A stretch of DNA of 64,000 bases, taken from the NCBI GenBank assembly GCA_963767245.1, contig CAVYDG010000020.1, positions 1 to 64,000 of the forward strand, in the 5' to 3' direction. Under the pieces are notes generated by a model that searched no databases, was not told the origin of the DNA, and saw nothing but the letters and a program-made list of their open reading frames with translations. Made by a program: the position numbers and the translations under genes. Of this stretch, positions 38,592 to 47,298 are shown piece after piece. This DNA is from Roseiarcus sp963767245 (GTDB lineage: Bacteria > Pseudomonadota > Alphaproteobacteria > Rhizobiales > Beijerinckiaceae). Position 1 is the first letter of the stretch. Every line of letters starts with the position of its first letter.

Positions 38592-39056
38592 ATGGCGCCG
38601 GGCCAAATCGCGATCCTCATTCCCCTCGTCGTTGGACTCGCGGCGACCGTCGCCACGATCGCGATTCACGGCGTCGTGCTGCACGCCATCGTTGTAAGCT
38701 TGCGCCGCGATCTCAAGCGCGGCGTGCTTGGCGAGCGCATCTGGATGAACATGACTTTCATCATGGTCGTCATCCTGCTTGCGCTCGCCGGCCATCTCGC
38801 GGAGATCGTGCTATGGGGGTTCACGCTGGACGCCACCGGCGCGGTCACCGACATCGGCGCGGCGATTTATTCATCCGCCGGCAGCTACACGACCTCGGGG
38901 TCCGACATCGCATTGCCCCCAGAATGGAGAATGCTCGGACCGTTTGAAGCCGTTGATGGCATGTTGATGTTTGGCGTTTCGACCGCCTTCATCTTCGCGG
39001 TCGTCAACCGCCTGATTCATGCGCGCTACGACGATGCGGACAAGTACCTCTTTTGA
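38592..39056 (+). CDS. Two-transmembrane ion-channel-like protein
   Basis: A 154-residue protein with a first hydrophobic segment (IAILIPLVVGLAATVATIAI), a second (MNMTFIMVVILLALAGHLAEIV), a re-entrant-like region SSAGSYTTSGSDIALPPEWR and a last helix (GMLMFGVSTAFIFAVVNRL). The layout is that of a two-TM potassium channel subunit, and YTTSGSD occupies the place of the TTxGYGD filter, though it lacks the central Gly-Tyr-Gly. It is similar to small channel-like proteins seen widely in Proteobacteria. Start ATG 38592 has only a weak ribosome site. Confidence 0.6.
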   Translation: MAPGQIAILIPLVVGLAATVATIAIHGVVLHAIVVSLRRDLKRGVLGERIWMNMTFIMVVILLALAGHLAEIVLWGFTLDATGAVTDIGAAIYSSAGSYTTSGSDIALPPEWRMLGPFEAVDGMLMFGVSTAFIFAVVNRLIHARYDDADKYLF

Positions 39057-39075
39057 GGCTTCGCTCCGGCGAGCT

Positions 39076-40359
39076 TCATTCCGCCGCCTGCCGCCCCGCC
39101 CCGTACCGCTTGACAATATAGTCGTCGACGAGCGCCTTGAACTCCTCGGCGATGCGCGGCCCGCGCAGGGTCACTGTCTTGACCCCGTCGACGAACACCG
39201 GCGCGGCCGGCGTCTCGCCCGTTCCGGGCAGCGAAATGCCGATGTCGGCGTGCTTGCTCTCGCCGGGCCCGTTGACGATGCAGCCCATCACCGCGACGTT
39301 GAGCTTCTCGACCCCGGGATAGAGCGCGCGCCATTGCGGCATCGACTGGACGAGATAGCCCTGGATGTCGCGCGCCAGCTCCTGGAACACAGTCGAAGTG
39401 GTGCGCCCGCAGCCAGGACAGGCGGCGACCTGGGGCGCGAAACTCCTGAACCCCATGCTCTGCAGCAGCTCCTGCGCCACCCGCACTTCCTGCGTCCGGT
39501 CGCCGCCTGGTTCGGGAGTGAGCGAGATGCGGATCGTGTCGCCGAGGCCCTCCTGCAACAGAACGCCGAGCGCGGCGGCAGAGGCGACGATGCCCTTCGA
39601 GCCCATGCCCGCTTCGGTCAGGCCGAGATGAAGCGCGTAATCGGAGCGCTCGCCCAGCATCCGGTAGACGGTGATGAGGTCCTGCACCGACGAGACTTTC
39701 GCCGACAGGATGATGCGCTCGCGCTTGAGCCCAATCTCTTCTGCCCGGGCCGCCGACAGCAGCGCCGAGCGGACCATCGCCTCGCGGGTGACCGGGCCGG
39801 CTTCGAGGGGCTCTGCGCTCGCCGCGTTCTCGTCCATGAGCGAGGTCAGGAGGTCCCCGTCGAGCGAACCCCAGTTGGCGCCGATCCGCACCGGTTTGCT
39901 GTTGCGGATCGCGATTTCGATGATCTTGCCGAACTGGAGGTCGCGCTTGTTCTTGAAGCCGACATTGCCCGGATTGATGCGATATTTGTCGAGCGCTTCG
40001 GCGCAGGCCGGATGGTCGGCGAGCAGCTTGTGGCCGATGTAGTGGAAGTCGCCGATCAGCGGCACATGCACGCCGCGCTTCAAAAGCGCGTCGCGGATGT
40101 GCGGGACGGCGGCGGCGGCCTCGTCGCGATCAACGGTGATCCGCACCATCTCCGAGCCCGCGCGCCACAGCGCCGCGACCTGGCGCGCCGTGGCCTCGAC
40201 GTCGGCGGTGTCGGTGTTGGTCATCGACTGGACGACGATCGGCGCGCCCCCGCCGACCGTGACGGCGGCCTCGCCCTGGCCGACCCGAACGCCGACCGTG
40301 GCCCGTCGAGGCGCCGGCCCGCATGGCGCGTCGGAGATCGCAAGATTTATCGCCGCCAT
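39076..40359 (-). CDS. ispG: 4-hydroxy-3-methylbut-2-enyl-diphosphate synthase (flavodoxin)
   Basis: Fe4S4 enzyme of the MEP isoprenoid pathway that turns MEcPP into HMBPP; 427 residues. Seen are QSMTNTDTADVEATARQV, VPLIGDFHYIGHKLL, NPGNVGFKNKRD, GLTEAGMGSKGIVASA and the iron-sulfur cysteines in ACPGCGRTTSTVFQELA and GCIVNGPGESKHADIGIS. The ATG 40359 start and length fit the family. It stands alone on the reverse strand. Confidence 0.96.
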   Translation of the reverse strand: MAAINLAISDAPCGPAPRRATVGVRVGQGEAAVTVGGGAPIVVQSMTNTDTADVEATARQVAALWRAGSEMVRITVDRDEAAAAVPHIRDALLKRGVHVPLIGDFHYIGHKLLADHPACAEALDKYRINPGNVGFKNKRDLQFGKIIEIAIRNSKPVRIGANWGSLDGDLLTSLMDENAASAEPLEAGPVTREAMVRSALLSAARAEEIGLKRERIILSAKVSSVQDLITVYRMLGERSDYALHLGLTEAGMGSKGIVASAAALGVLLQEGLGDTIRISLTPEPGGDRTQEVRVAQELLQSMGFRSFAPQVAACPGCGRTTSTVFQELARDIQGYLVQSMPQWRALYPGVEKLNVAVMGCIVNGPGESKHADIGISLPGTGETPAAPVFVDGVKTVTLRGPRIAEEFKALVDDYIVKRYGAGRQAAE

Positions 40360-40564
40360 CCTTTTTCAGCGCGGATCGACTGGATTTCGCCGCCCGGGTT
40401 CTAAGCTTTGCCGGCAAATTTGTCATCCCGCACACCTCGGGTCCCACCTCAAAGAAGAGGGGCCTCGATACTTCCGCCGCAATGCAATATAGAGCCTCAT
40501 TGCAACGCAATATGAAATTTTTGAGCGCGGGCCCGTCCCGCGCGCCGAATGAAGGAGATTGCCG

Positions 40565-41350
40565 ATGTCGCTCGCCAAACGCCATGCCCTCGTCACCGGT
40601 TCGACCAGCGGCATCGGGCTGGCGATCGCCCGCGCCCTCGCCAGGGAAGGCGCGGACGTCGTCATCAACGGCTTCGGCGACAAGGCGGCGATCGAGGCCG
40701 AGCGGGCGACGATCGAGCAGGAGTTCGGAGTCAAGGCGTTCTACAACGGGGCCGACATGTCGAAAGGGCCGGAGATCACGGCGATGATCGCGGACGCCCA
40801 GAGCAAGATGGGCTCGCTCGACATTCTGGTCAATAACGCCGGCATCCAGCACGTCGCGCCGATCGAGGAATTTCCGCCCGAGAAATGGGACGCGATCATC
40901 GCCATCAATCTGACGGCGGCGTTCCACGCCATCAGCGCCGCCGCTCCGGGAATGAAGGCGCAGAAATGGGGCCGCATCATCAACACCGCCTCGGCCCACT
41001 CCCTGGTCGCTTCGCCTTTCAAGTCGGCCTATGTGTCGGCCAAGCACGGCCTCGCGGGGCTCACCAAGACGGTGGCGCTCGAACTCGCGCCGTTCGGCGT
41101 CACCGCCAATTGTATCTCGCCCGGCTACGTGTGGACGCCGCTGGTCGAGCGCCAGGTCCCCGATACGATGAAGGCGCGCAACATGACCCGCGAACAGGTT
41201 CTCAACGACGTGATGCTCGCCGCCCAGCCGACCAAGCAATTTGTGACCGTCGATCAGGTCGCTTCGCTCGCGGTCTACCTGTGCTCGGACGCGGCGGCGC
41301 AGATCACCGGCGCCAATCTGTCGATGGACGGCGGATGGACCGCGGCATGA
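40565..41350 (+). CDS. bdhA: 3-hydroxybutyrate dehydrogenase
   Basis: Short-chain dehydrogenase that interconverts 3-hydroxybutyrate and acetoacetate with NAD, used in PHB breakdown; 261 residues. The NAD loop is GSTSGIGLAIARAL, followed by NNAGIQHVAPIEEFP, the catalytic YVSAKHGLAGL, and the family-specific C-terminal SPGYVWTPLVERQVPD and QFVTVDQVASLAVYL. The match to BdhA is strong over its length. Start ATG 40565 (GAAGGAG upstream). Its stop overlaps the ATG of the patatin gene by four bases, so the two are coupled. Confidence 0.93.
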   Translation: MSLAKRHALVTGSTSGIGLAIARALAREGADVVINGFGDKAAIEAERATIEQEFGVKAFYNGADMSKGPEITAMIADAQSKMGSLDILVNNAGIQHVAPIEEFPPEKWDAIIAINLTAAFHAISAAAPGMKAQKWGRIINTASAHSLVASPFKSAYVSAKHGLAGLTKTVALELAPFGVTANCISPGYVWTPLVERQVPDTMKARNMTREQVLNDVMLAAQPTKQFVTVDQVASLAVYLCSDAAAQITGANLSMDGGWTAA

Positions 41351-42481
41351 AGCGCCCCGCCCGCCAGCCGGGGCCGAAGCCGGTCGCCCCCAGGCGTGCC
41401 TCGTCGGGGCAAGCGGTCAAGACCGTCAATCTCGCCCTGCAGGGCGGCGGCTCGCACGGCGCTTACACTTGGGGCGTGCTCGACGCGCTTGCCGAGGACC
41501 CCCGAATTGAAATCTCCGCCATCAGCGGCGCGAGCGCGGGGACGATGAACGCCGTCGTATTCGCCTCGGGGATGGGCGAGGGCGGCCGGGAAGCCGCGCG
41601 CGAGAAGCTGGAGGCGTTTTGGCTCTCGGTCTCGTCCGAGGGTTCGCTCGCGCCATTTGAGCGTCGATGGTTTGACAACGCGTTGGCAGCCTGGGGCGGC
41701 TTTTGGCCAGGATCCCGCTGGGTCGACGCGTGGACGGAGGCCGTGTCGGGGAATTCTGAGCCCCTACGAGTTCAATCCGCTCAACATCAACCCGCTGCGG
41801 GTCCATCTCGAACAAACAGTCGATTTTGAAACCCTACGGAAGAGCGATGGGGTCAAGCTGTTCATCGCGGCGACGAACGTGAGGACGGGCCGCGGCGAGA
41901 TTTTCCGGCGAGACATTCTCACCTCCGATCACGCCATGGCGTCGGCCTGCCTGCCGCAATTGTTCCAAGCGGTGGTCATCAAAGGCGAACCCTATTGGGA
42001 TGGCGGATTCGCCGGCAATCCGCCGCTCTGGCCGTTGTTCTACGAAACGCAGTGCCGCGACGCGATCATCGTTCAGATCAACCCGATCGAGCGCGACGAG
42101 ACGCCGCGCCTGCCAGCCGAGATCGACAACCGGGTGGACGAGATTACCTTTAACGCGAGCCTGCTCGCCGAATTGCGCGCCGCGGACTTTGTCGCCCGCC
42201 TAATCCGCAGGGGCCTGCTCAAGAGCGACGAATATCGGGAGGAGCGGCTGCATCGGATCGGCGGCGCGGGCAGGCTCGAATCCTTCAGCGCCGCGACCAA
42301 GAACGACGTCTCCTGGCCATTCCTCAAGCAGTTGCGTGACCTGGGCAGCAGCGACACGAAGGCGTGGCTGGCGGAGAATTTCGACAGGATCGGCGTCGAG
42401 AGCACGCTCGACATGGACAAGGCGCTGCAGCGCGACCCGGCTAAGACTCCAACCATCGGCGCGCCGGCGACGGCGCGGTAG
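41347..42481 (+). pseudogene. Patatin-like phospholipase, frameshifted near 41,753
   Basis: Serine lipid hydrolase of the patatin type. The oxyanion loop LALQGGGSHGAYTWGVLDAL and the nucleophile SGASAGTMNAVVF are in the first frame; the catalytic Asp motif WDGGFAGNPPL and the C-terminal domain are in the second. The frame changes at GAATTC (41751-41756). Removing one A gives GATTC and the continuous text VSGILSPYEFNPLNINPLRV, exactly what the family has there. The gene overlaps bdhA (ATGA), which suggests a role in lipid or polyester turnover. The break is probably an assembly error; corrected length is about 377 residues. Confidence 0.8.
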
Positions 42482-42492
42482 CGGGTCGACCG

Positions 42493-43266
42493 CTACCGGT
42501 TCTTGAACTCACCGGGGCGCTTTTCGGCGAAGGCCTTCATGCCTTCCTTCTGGTCTTCGGTCGCGAAAAGCGAGTGGAAGATGCGGCGTTCGAAGCGCAC
42601 GCCTTCGGCAAGCGTCGTCTCGTAGGCGCGGTTGACGCTCTCCTTGGCCGCATAGACCGCGGGCCTCGACATTGCCGCGATGGTCGCCGCGACCTTGAGC
42701 GCTTCCTCGACCAGCGACACAGACGGCACGATGCGCGACACGAGGCCGGCGCGCTCGGCCTCGGCGGCGTCCATCATGCGGCCGGTCAGGATCATCTCCA
42801 TCGCCTTCGATTTACCGACGGCCCGGGTCAGGCGCTGGCTGCCGCCGGCGCCGGGCATCACACCGAGCTTGATCTCGGGCTGGCCGAATTTGGCGGTGTC
42901 GGCGGCGAGAATGAAATCGCACATCATCGCGATCTCACAGCCTCCGCCAAGCGCAAATCCGGCGACCGCGGCAATGACCGGCTTGCGCAGGCGGGTTAGG
43001 TTTTCCCACCGGCCAATGAAGTCGCCGAGGAAAGCCTCGGCGAACGTCTTGTCCTGCATTTCCTTGATATCGGCGCCGGCGGCGAACGCCTTGTCCGAGC
43101 CAGTCAGCACGATCGCGCCGATGGCCGGATCCGCTTCGAACGCCTCGAGCGCCGCGTTGAGGTCCTCGATCAGCGGCGTCGACAGGGCGTTCAGAGCCTG
43201 CGGCCGGTTGAGTTGGATGAGGCCGACCGCCCCATGCGTTTCGACGATCACGTTGGCGTAGGTCAT
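42493..43266 (-). CDS. Enoyl-CoA hydratase
   Basis: Hydrates 2-enoyl-CoA to 3-hydroxyacyl-CoA; 257 residues of the crotonase family. Seen are LNRPQALNALSTPLIEDL, the oxyanion segment AFAAGADIKEMQ, AVAGFALGGGCEIAMMCD (with catalytic-region glycine and glutamate) and IKLGVMPGAGGSQRLTRAVG with the second glutamate position as usual for short-chain hydratases. It lies 58 bp downstream of lpdA on the same strand and could be the last gene of the branched-chain dehydrogenase operon, which would fit valine/isoleucine breakdown. Confidence 0.92.
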   Translation of the reverse strand: MTYANVIVETHGAVGLIQLNRPQALNALSTPLIEDLNAALEAFEADPAIGAIVLTGSDKAFAAGADIKEMQDKTFAEAFLGDFIGRWENLTRLRKPVIAAVAGFALGGGCEIAMMCDFILAADTAKFGQPEIKLGVMPGAGGSQRLTRAVGKSKAMEMILTGRMMDAAEAERAGLVSRIVPSVSLVEEALKVAATIAAMSRPAVYAAKESVNRAYETTLAEGVRFERRIFHSLFATEDQKEGMKAFAEKRPGEFKNR

Positions 43267-43324
43267 TGGCGGCGTTGTCCCTTTGCGATGATGGATAGCG
43301 AATAGCGTGGGAGCGACTCGCCCC

Positions 43325-44713
43325 TCAAACGTGCAGCGCGTGCCCCAGCGCCGCGAGCGCCGCCTCGTGGAAGGCTTCGCTCAGCGTCGGATGGGCGTGG
43401 ATGGTCCCCGCTATGTCCTCGAGGCGCGCGCCCATCTCGAGCGCGAGCGAGAAGGCGGCCGAGAGTTCGGAGACGCCTGCGCCCACAGCATGAATGCCGA
43501 GAACGACGTGGTTGTCGACGCGGGCGGTGACGCGCACGAAGCCATCGTCGTCCTGCAAAGTCATGGCGCGCCCGTTGGCGCGGAACGGAAAATGGCCGAC
43601 ACGTATCTCGCCATGCGCCGCCCTCGCCGCGTCAGGCGCAAGCCCCACGGCGACGATCTCCGGGTCGGTGAAGCAGATCGCCGGAATCGCCCTGTGATCG
43701 AAGGCGCGCTTCTCGCCGGCCATGATCTCGGCGACCATCGCTCCTTGAGCCATCGCCCGATGGGCGAGCATCGGTTCGCCGGTCACATCGCCGATCGCCC
43801 AGACGTTGCGCATCGAGGTCGCGCATTGATCGTCGATGCGCACGACCGGGCCGCTCATCGTGAGGTCAAGCGTCTCGAGTTCGAAGCCGCCGGTGCAAGC
43901 TCGCCTGCCGATGGCGACGAGAACCTTGTCGGCGGCGATCGAATGCTCCCCGCCGTCCGCCTCGGCCACCTGGAGCGCGCCATTGGCGAACGAAGCCGCC
44001 CGCGCGCCGGTAAGCGTCTCGACGCCGAGGTCGGCAAGACGCCGGGCGACCGGCTGCGTCAGCTCCTGATCGTAGAGCGGCAGGATCTTGCCCAGCGCTT
44101 CGACGATCGTGACTTGGGCGCCGAGCTTGGCGAAGGCGATACCAAGCTCAAGGCCGATGTATCCGGCGCCGACGACCACGAGCGAGCGCGGAACCTCAGT
44201 CAGCGCCAGCGCTTCGGTCGACGAGAGGACGTCGCCGCCAAGGGGGAGCGAGGGCAATTCGACCGGCTCGGACCCAGTGGCGATGACGAGGTGCTCGGCA
44301 ACGATGCGGCTCTCGCCGGTGTCGGCGCGGACAGTCGCGGTCTTGCCGTCGACGATCGTGGCCGTTCCGATGATCGTTCGGACCTTCGCCTTCTTCAGCA
44401 GAGCGCCGACGCCGCCGGTGAGCCGGGAGACGATTGAATCCTTCCAGCCGATTGTCTTGGCGAAATCGAGCTCAGGCCGTCCGATCGAGAGTCCGATCGC
44501 GCTCAGCGCCCGCTGCTCGCGCAGCCCGTGCGCCGCGCCGGCGGCGTGAATCAGCGCCTTCGAGGGAATACAGCCGACGTTGAGGCAAGTTCCGCCGAGC
44601 CGGGCGGCTTCGATGAGGATCGTGTCGAGACCGAGCTGGCCGGCCCGGATGGCAGCGACATAACCGCCCGGGCCGCCGCCGATGATGAGAACCTTGCAGC
44701 GAAGCTCGTTCAT
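43325..44713 (-). CDS. lpdA: Dihydrolipoyl dehydrogenase (E3)
   Basis: FAD enzyme that reoxidises lipoamide with NAD; 462 residues. The redox disulfide is in GGTCLNVGCIPSKALIHAAG; the FAD loop is LIIGGGPGGYVAAIRAGQLG; the NAD loop is VVVGAGYIGLELGIAFAKLG; and the C-terminal HAHPTLSEAFHEAAL carries the His-Glu pair. It starts directly behind the E2 gene (stop 44714, start 44713) and is the fourth subunit gene of the bkd operon, so it is likely dedicated to the branched-chain complex. Confidence 0.95.
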   Translation of the reverse strand: MNELRCKVLIIGGGPGGYVAAIRAGQLGLDTILIEAARLGGTCLNVGCIPSKALIHAAGAAHGLREQRALSAIGLSIGRPELDFAKTIGWKDSIVSRLTGGVGALLKKAKVRTIIGTATIVDGKTATVRADTGESRIVAEHLVIATGSEPVELPSLPLGGDVLSSTEALALTEVPRSLVVVGAGYIGLELGIAFAKLGAQVTIVEALGKILPLYDQELTQPVARRLADLGVETLTGARAASFANGALQVAEADGGEHSIAADKVLVAIGRRACTGGFELETLDLTMSGPVVRIDDQCATSMRNVWAIGDVTGEPMLAHRAMAQGAMVAEIMAGEKRAFDHRAIPAICFTDPEIVAVGLAPDAARAAHGEIRVGHFPFRANGRAMTLQDDDGFVRVTARVDNHVVLGIHAVGAGVSELSAAFSLALEMGARLEDIAGTIHAHPTLSEAFHEAALAALGHALHV

Positions 44714-46036
44714 TCAATCCTCGATGAACAGCGTTGCCGGCGTTTCGAGAAGCGTGCGCAGGCGCTGAATGAAGGTCGCGGCGTCATAGCCGTCGACCAC
44801 CCGATGATCGAACGACGATGACAGGTTCATGACTTTTCGCGGAACGAAGGCGCCGTCGCGCCAGACCGGTTTGACGGTGATCTTATTGACGCCGACGATC
44901 GCCACTTCCGGCCGGTTGACGATCGGGGTCGAGGCGATCCCCCCCAGCGCGCCGAGCGAAGTGAGCGTAATCGTCGATCCGGCAAGCTCGTCGCGGGCGG
45001 CGACGCCCTGGCGCGCCGCCTCGCTCACTCGGCGCATTTCCCGGGCGCATTGGTAGAGGCCAAGCGTCTCGGCGTGGCGCACGACCGGAACCATGAGCCC
45101 GTTCGGCGTTTGCGTCGCCACGCCGAGGTGGACCGCGCCGAAGCGCTGAATGACGTCGTCGTCATCGTCATAATGGGCGTTGACCTGGGGGAAGTCGACG
45201 ACCGCCCTGACCATCGCCAGCATGAGGAACGGCAGCAGGGTGAGTTTCGGCCGCGCTTCGGTCGCGCTTGCGTTGAGCGAAGCGCGCAATTCCTCGAGCG
45301 CGGTGACGTCGATCTCCTCGACATAGGAAAAATGCGCAATCCGGCGCGACGAGTTGGCCATGTTGTGCGCGATCCGCCGGCGCATGCCGACGACCTTGAT
45401 GGTCTCGATCGCCGTATTGGGCGCTTTGCCCGACCCTCTCGACCGCGGCTCGGACGGCCGGGCGATATAGCCGTCGAGATCGTCATGGGTGATGCGTCCT
45501 GCGGGTCCCGAGCCGGGCACGAAACGGAGGTCGACGCCAGCTTCGCGAGCTTTCATGCGCACTGCTGGCGAGGCGAGCGGCTTCTCGCCCGCAGGACGCG
45601 GCGCGCCCGTCGTCGGCTGAGGCGCGCGCTGCGGCGCGGCGTCCTGTTCGCGCGCTGTTTGCGGGGGCGGCGGTTCGGTCAGCGGCGTCGCCGAGGCCGG
45701 CTCGGCGAGCACAGATCTCACGCTCAGCGTCGGCTCGGCCTCTTTCTGGACGAGGCGCGATTTCGGCGCGGCGGGAGCCGGGGAATCCGGCATTCCCGGC
45801 GCATCGATGCGAATAAGCTCGGCGCCGACGGCAAGCACGTCGCCGACGGCGCCACCGAGCGCCAGCACGCTGCCCGCGACGGGAGTCGGGATATCGACCG
45901 TCGCCTTGTCGGTCATCACCGCGGCGACGACCTGATCCTCCCTGACAAGATCGCCGACCTTGACCGCCCACTCGACGATTTCCGCTTCCGCGACCCCCTC
46001 GCCGACGTCGGGCATCTTGATCGAGCGCACGCCCAT
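44714..46036 (-). CDS. bkdB: Branched-chain 2-oxoacid dehydrogenase E2 (dihydrolipoyl acyltransferase)
   Basis: Core of the branched-chain 2-oxoacid dehydrogenase; 440 residues. One lipoyl domain (residues 1-80, lysine in VMTDKATVDIP), a Pro/Ala linker, the E3/E1-binding domain (ASPAVRMKAREAGVDLRFVP) and the acyltransferase domain ending SSFDHRVVDGYDAATFIQ, with the catalytic His-Asp. ATG 46036 follows GGAGG. It is 1 bp behind the E1-beta stop. E1 composition (separate alpha and beta) points to the branched-chain rather than the pyruvate complex. Confidence 0.93.
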   Translation of the reverse strand: MGVRSIKMPDVGEGVAEAEIVEWAVKVGDLVREDQVVAAVMTDKATVDIPTPVAGSVLALGGAVGDVLAVGAELIRIDAPGMPDSPAPAAPKSRLVQKEAEPTLSVRSVLAEPASATPLTEPPPPQTAREQDAAPQRAPQPTTGAPRPAGEKPLASPAVRMKAREAGVDLRFVPGSGPAGRITHDDLDGYIARPSEPRSRGSGKAPNTAIETIKVVGMRRRIAHNMANSSRRIAHFSYVEEIDVTALEELRASLNASATEARPKLTLLPFLMLAMVRAVVDFPQVNAHYDDDDDVIQRFGAVHLGVATQTPNGLMVPVVRHAETLGLYQCAREMRRVSEAARQGVAARDELAGSTITLTSLGALGGIASTPIVNRPEVAIVGVNKITVKPVWRDGAFVPRKVMNLSSSFDHRVVDGYDAATFIQRLRTLLETPATLFIED

Positions 46037-46037
46037 C

Positions 46038-47051
46038 TCAAGCCTCCATCGCCCTGACGAGCGCGCGCCCGACGCGGGCCGGACCGGGGAAATAGTCCCA
46101 TTCCTCCGAAACGGGGTAGGGCGTGTCCCAGCCGGCGACGCGCGCAACCGGCGCCTCGAGCGCATAGAAGCAGCGCTCGGTCACCTGCGCGGCGAGCTCG
46201 GCGCCGAACCCGGAGGTCAGCGTCGCCTCATGGACGACGACGCAGCGCCCTGTCTTTTCGACCGAGGCCTGGATCGCGTCGACGTCGAGCGGAAGGAGCG
46301 AGCGCAGATCGATGATTTCCGCATCGACGCCGGTCTCCTCCGCCGCCGCCTCGGCGACATAGACCATGGTGCCGTAGCAGAGCACGGTAACGCCCTTGCC
46401 TTCACGCCTGATGGCGGCCTTGCCGAGCGGCACGACATAGCGCCCGGCCGGCGTCTCGCTCAGCGGATGTTTGGCCCAGGGGACGGCGGGCTGGTCGGGA
46501 TGGCCTGAAAATGGGCCGTTGTAGAGCCGCTTCGGCTCGAGAAAGATGACCGGGTCGTCGTCCTCGATCGAGGCGATCAGGAGGCCCTTGGCGTCATAGG
46601 GGTTGGAGGGGATGACGGTCTTGAGGCCGCTGACATGGGTGAACAGCGCCTCCGGGCTCTGGCTGTGGGTCTGCCCGCCGTAGATGCCGCCGCCGACCGG
46701 CATGCGGACCACGATCGGAGCGGAGAACTCGCCGCCCGACCGGTAGCGGAGCCGCGCCGCCTCGGACACGATCTGGTCATAGCCGGGATAGACATAATCG
46801 GCGAACTGGATTTCGGCGACCGGCCGAAGTCCATAGGCGCCCATACCGACAGCCACGCCGACGATTCCCGATTCGTTGATCGGGGCGTCGAAGCAGCGCG
46901 ACTTGCCATATTTGCGCTGCAGCCCGTCGGTGCAGCGAAAGACGCCGCCGAAATAGCCGACATCCTCGCCGAACACGACCACGCGATCATCTTCAGCCAT
47001 CTTGACGTCCATGGCGTCCCGGATCGCCTCGACCATCGACATTCGCGCCAT
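46038..47051 (-). CDS. bkdA2: Branched-chain 2-oxoacid dehydrogenase E1 beta subunit
   Basis: Beta subunit of the thiamin-diphosphate E1 component; 337 residues. Features include MSMVEAIRDAMDVKMAEDDRV, GEDVGYFGGVFRCTDGLQ, EIQFADYVYPGYDQIVSEAA, RMPVGGGIYGGQTHSQSPEA and ATLTSGFGAELAAQVTERCF. It lies between the E1-alpha gene and bkdB. The 247-bp gap before it contains a dispersed repeat, so E1-alpha and E1-beta are not tightly spaced. Confidence 0.94.
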   Translation of the reverse strand: MARMSMVEAIRDAMDVKMAEDDRVVVFGEDVGYFGGVFRCTDGLQRKYGKSRCFDAPINESGIVGVAVGMGAYGLRPVAEIQFADYVYPGYDQIVSEAARLRYRSGGEFSAPIVVRMPVGGGIYGGQTHSQSPEALFTHVSGLKTVIPSNPYDAKGLLIASIEDDDPVIFLEPKRLYNGPFSGHPDQPAVPWAKHPLSETPAGRYVVPLGKAAIRREGKGVTVLCYGTMVYVAEAAAEETGVDAEIIDLRSLLPLDVDAIQASVEKTGRCVVVHEATLTSGFGAELAAQVTERCFYALEAPVARVAGWDTPYPVSEEWDYFPGPARVGRALVRAMEA

Positions 47052-47087
47052 TGGCTAAGCCCCCATCGGGCTGAAGGACGTGGGTAG

Positions 47088-47253
47088 CTCTCCTCCCCCC
47101 TTGTGGAGGAGGTCGGGAGGGGGGTCGCGCCGCGGGCTTCCGATTGGCTCGGGTTGCTTGCGCGAATGAAATTGAGGCTTCGGCGAAAGGCCACGTGTTT
47201 CACGGTCCGCGCGACCCCCCACCCCTGCCCGCCCCCTCAAGGGGGGCGGGGGC
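47088..47253. repeat. Dispersed inverted repeat between the E1 alpha and beta genes
   Basis: Two G/C-run blocks, CTCCTCCCCCCTTGTGGAGG with GGAGGGGGGTCGCG (47088-47127) and GCGACCCCCCACCCCTGCCC with CTCAAGGGGGGCGGGGG (47210-47253), face each other across about 85 bp. This type of long inverted repeat is common between rhizobial genes. It could form a large hairpin in the operon mRNA. Confidence 0.65.
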
Positions 47254-47298
47254 GCAAACGGCCGCCGTTCACTCCAATCAGAACGCCTCGGCATGGCG

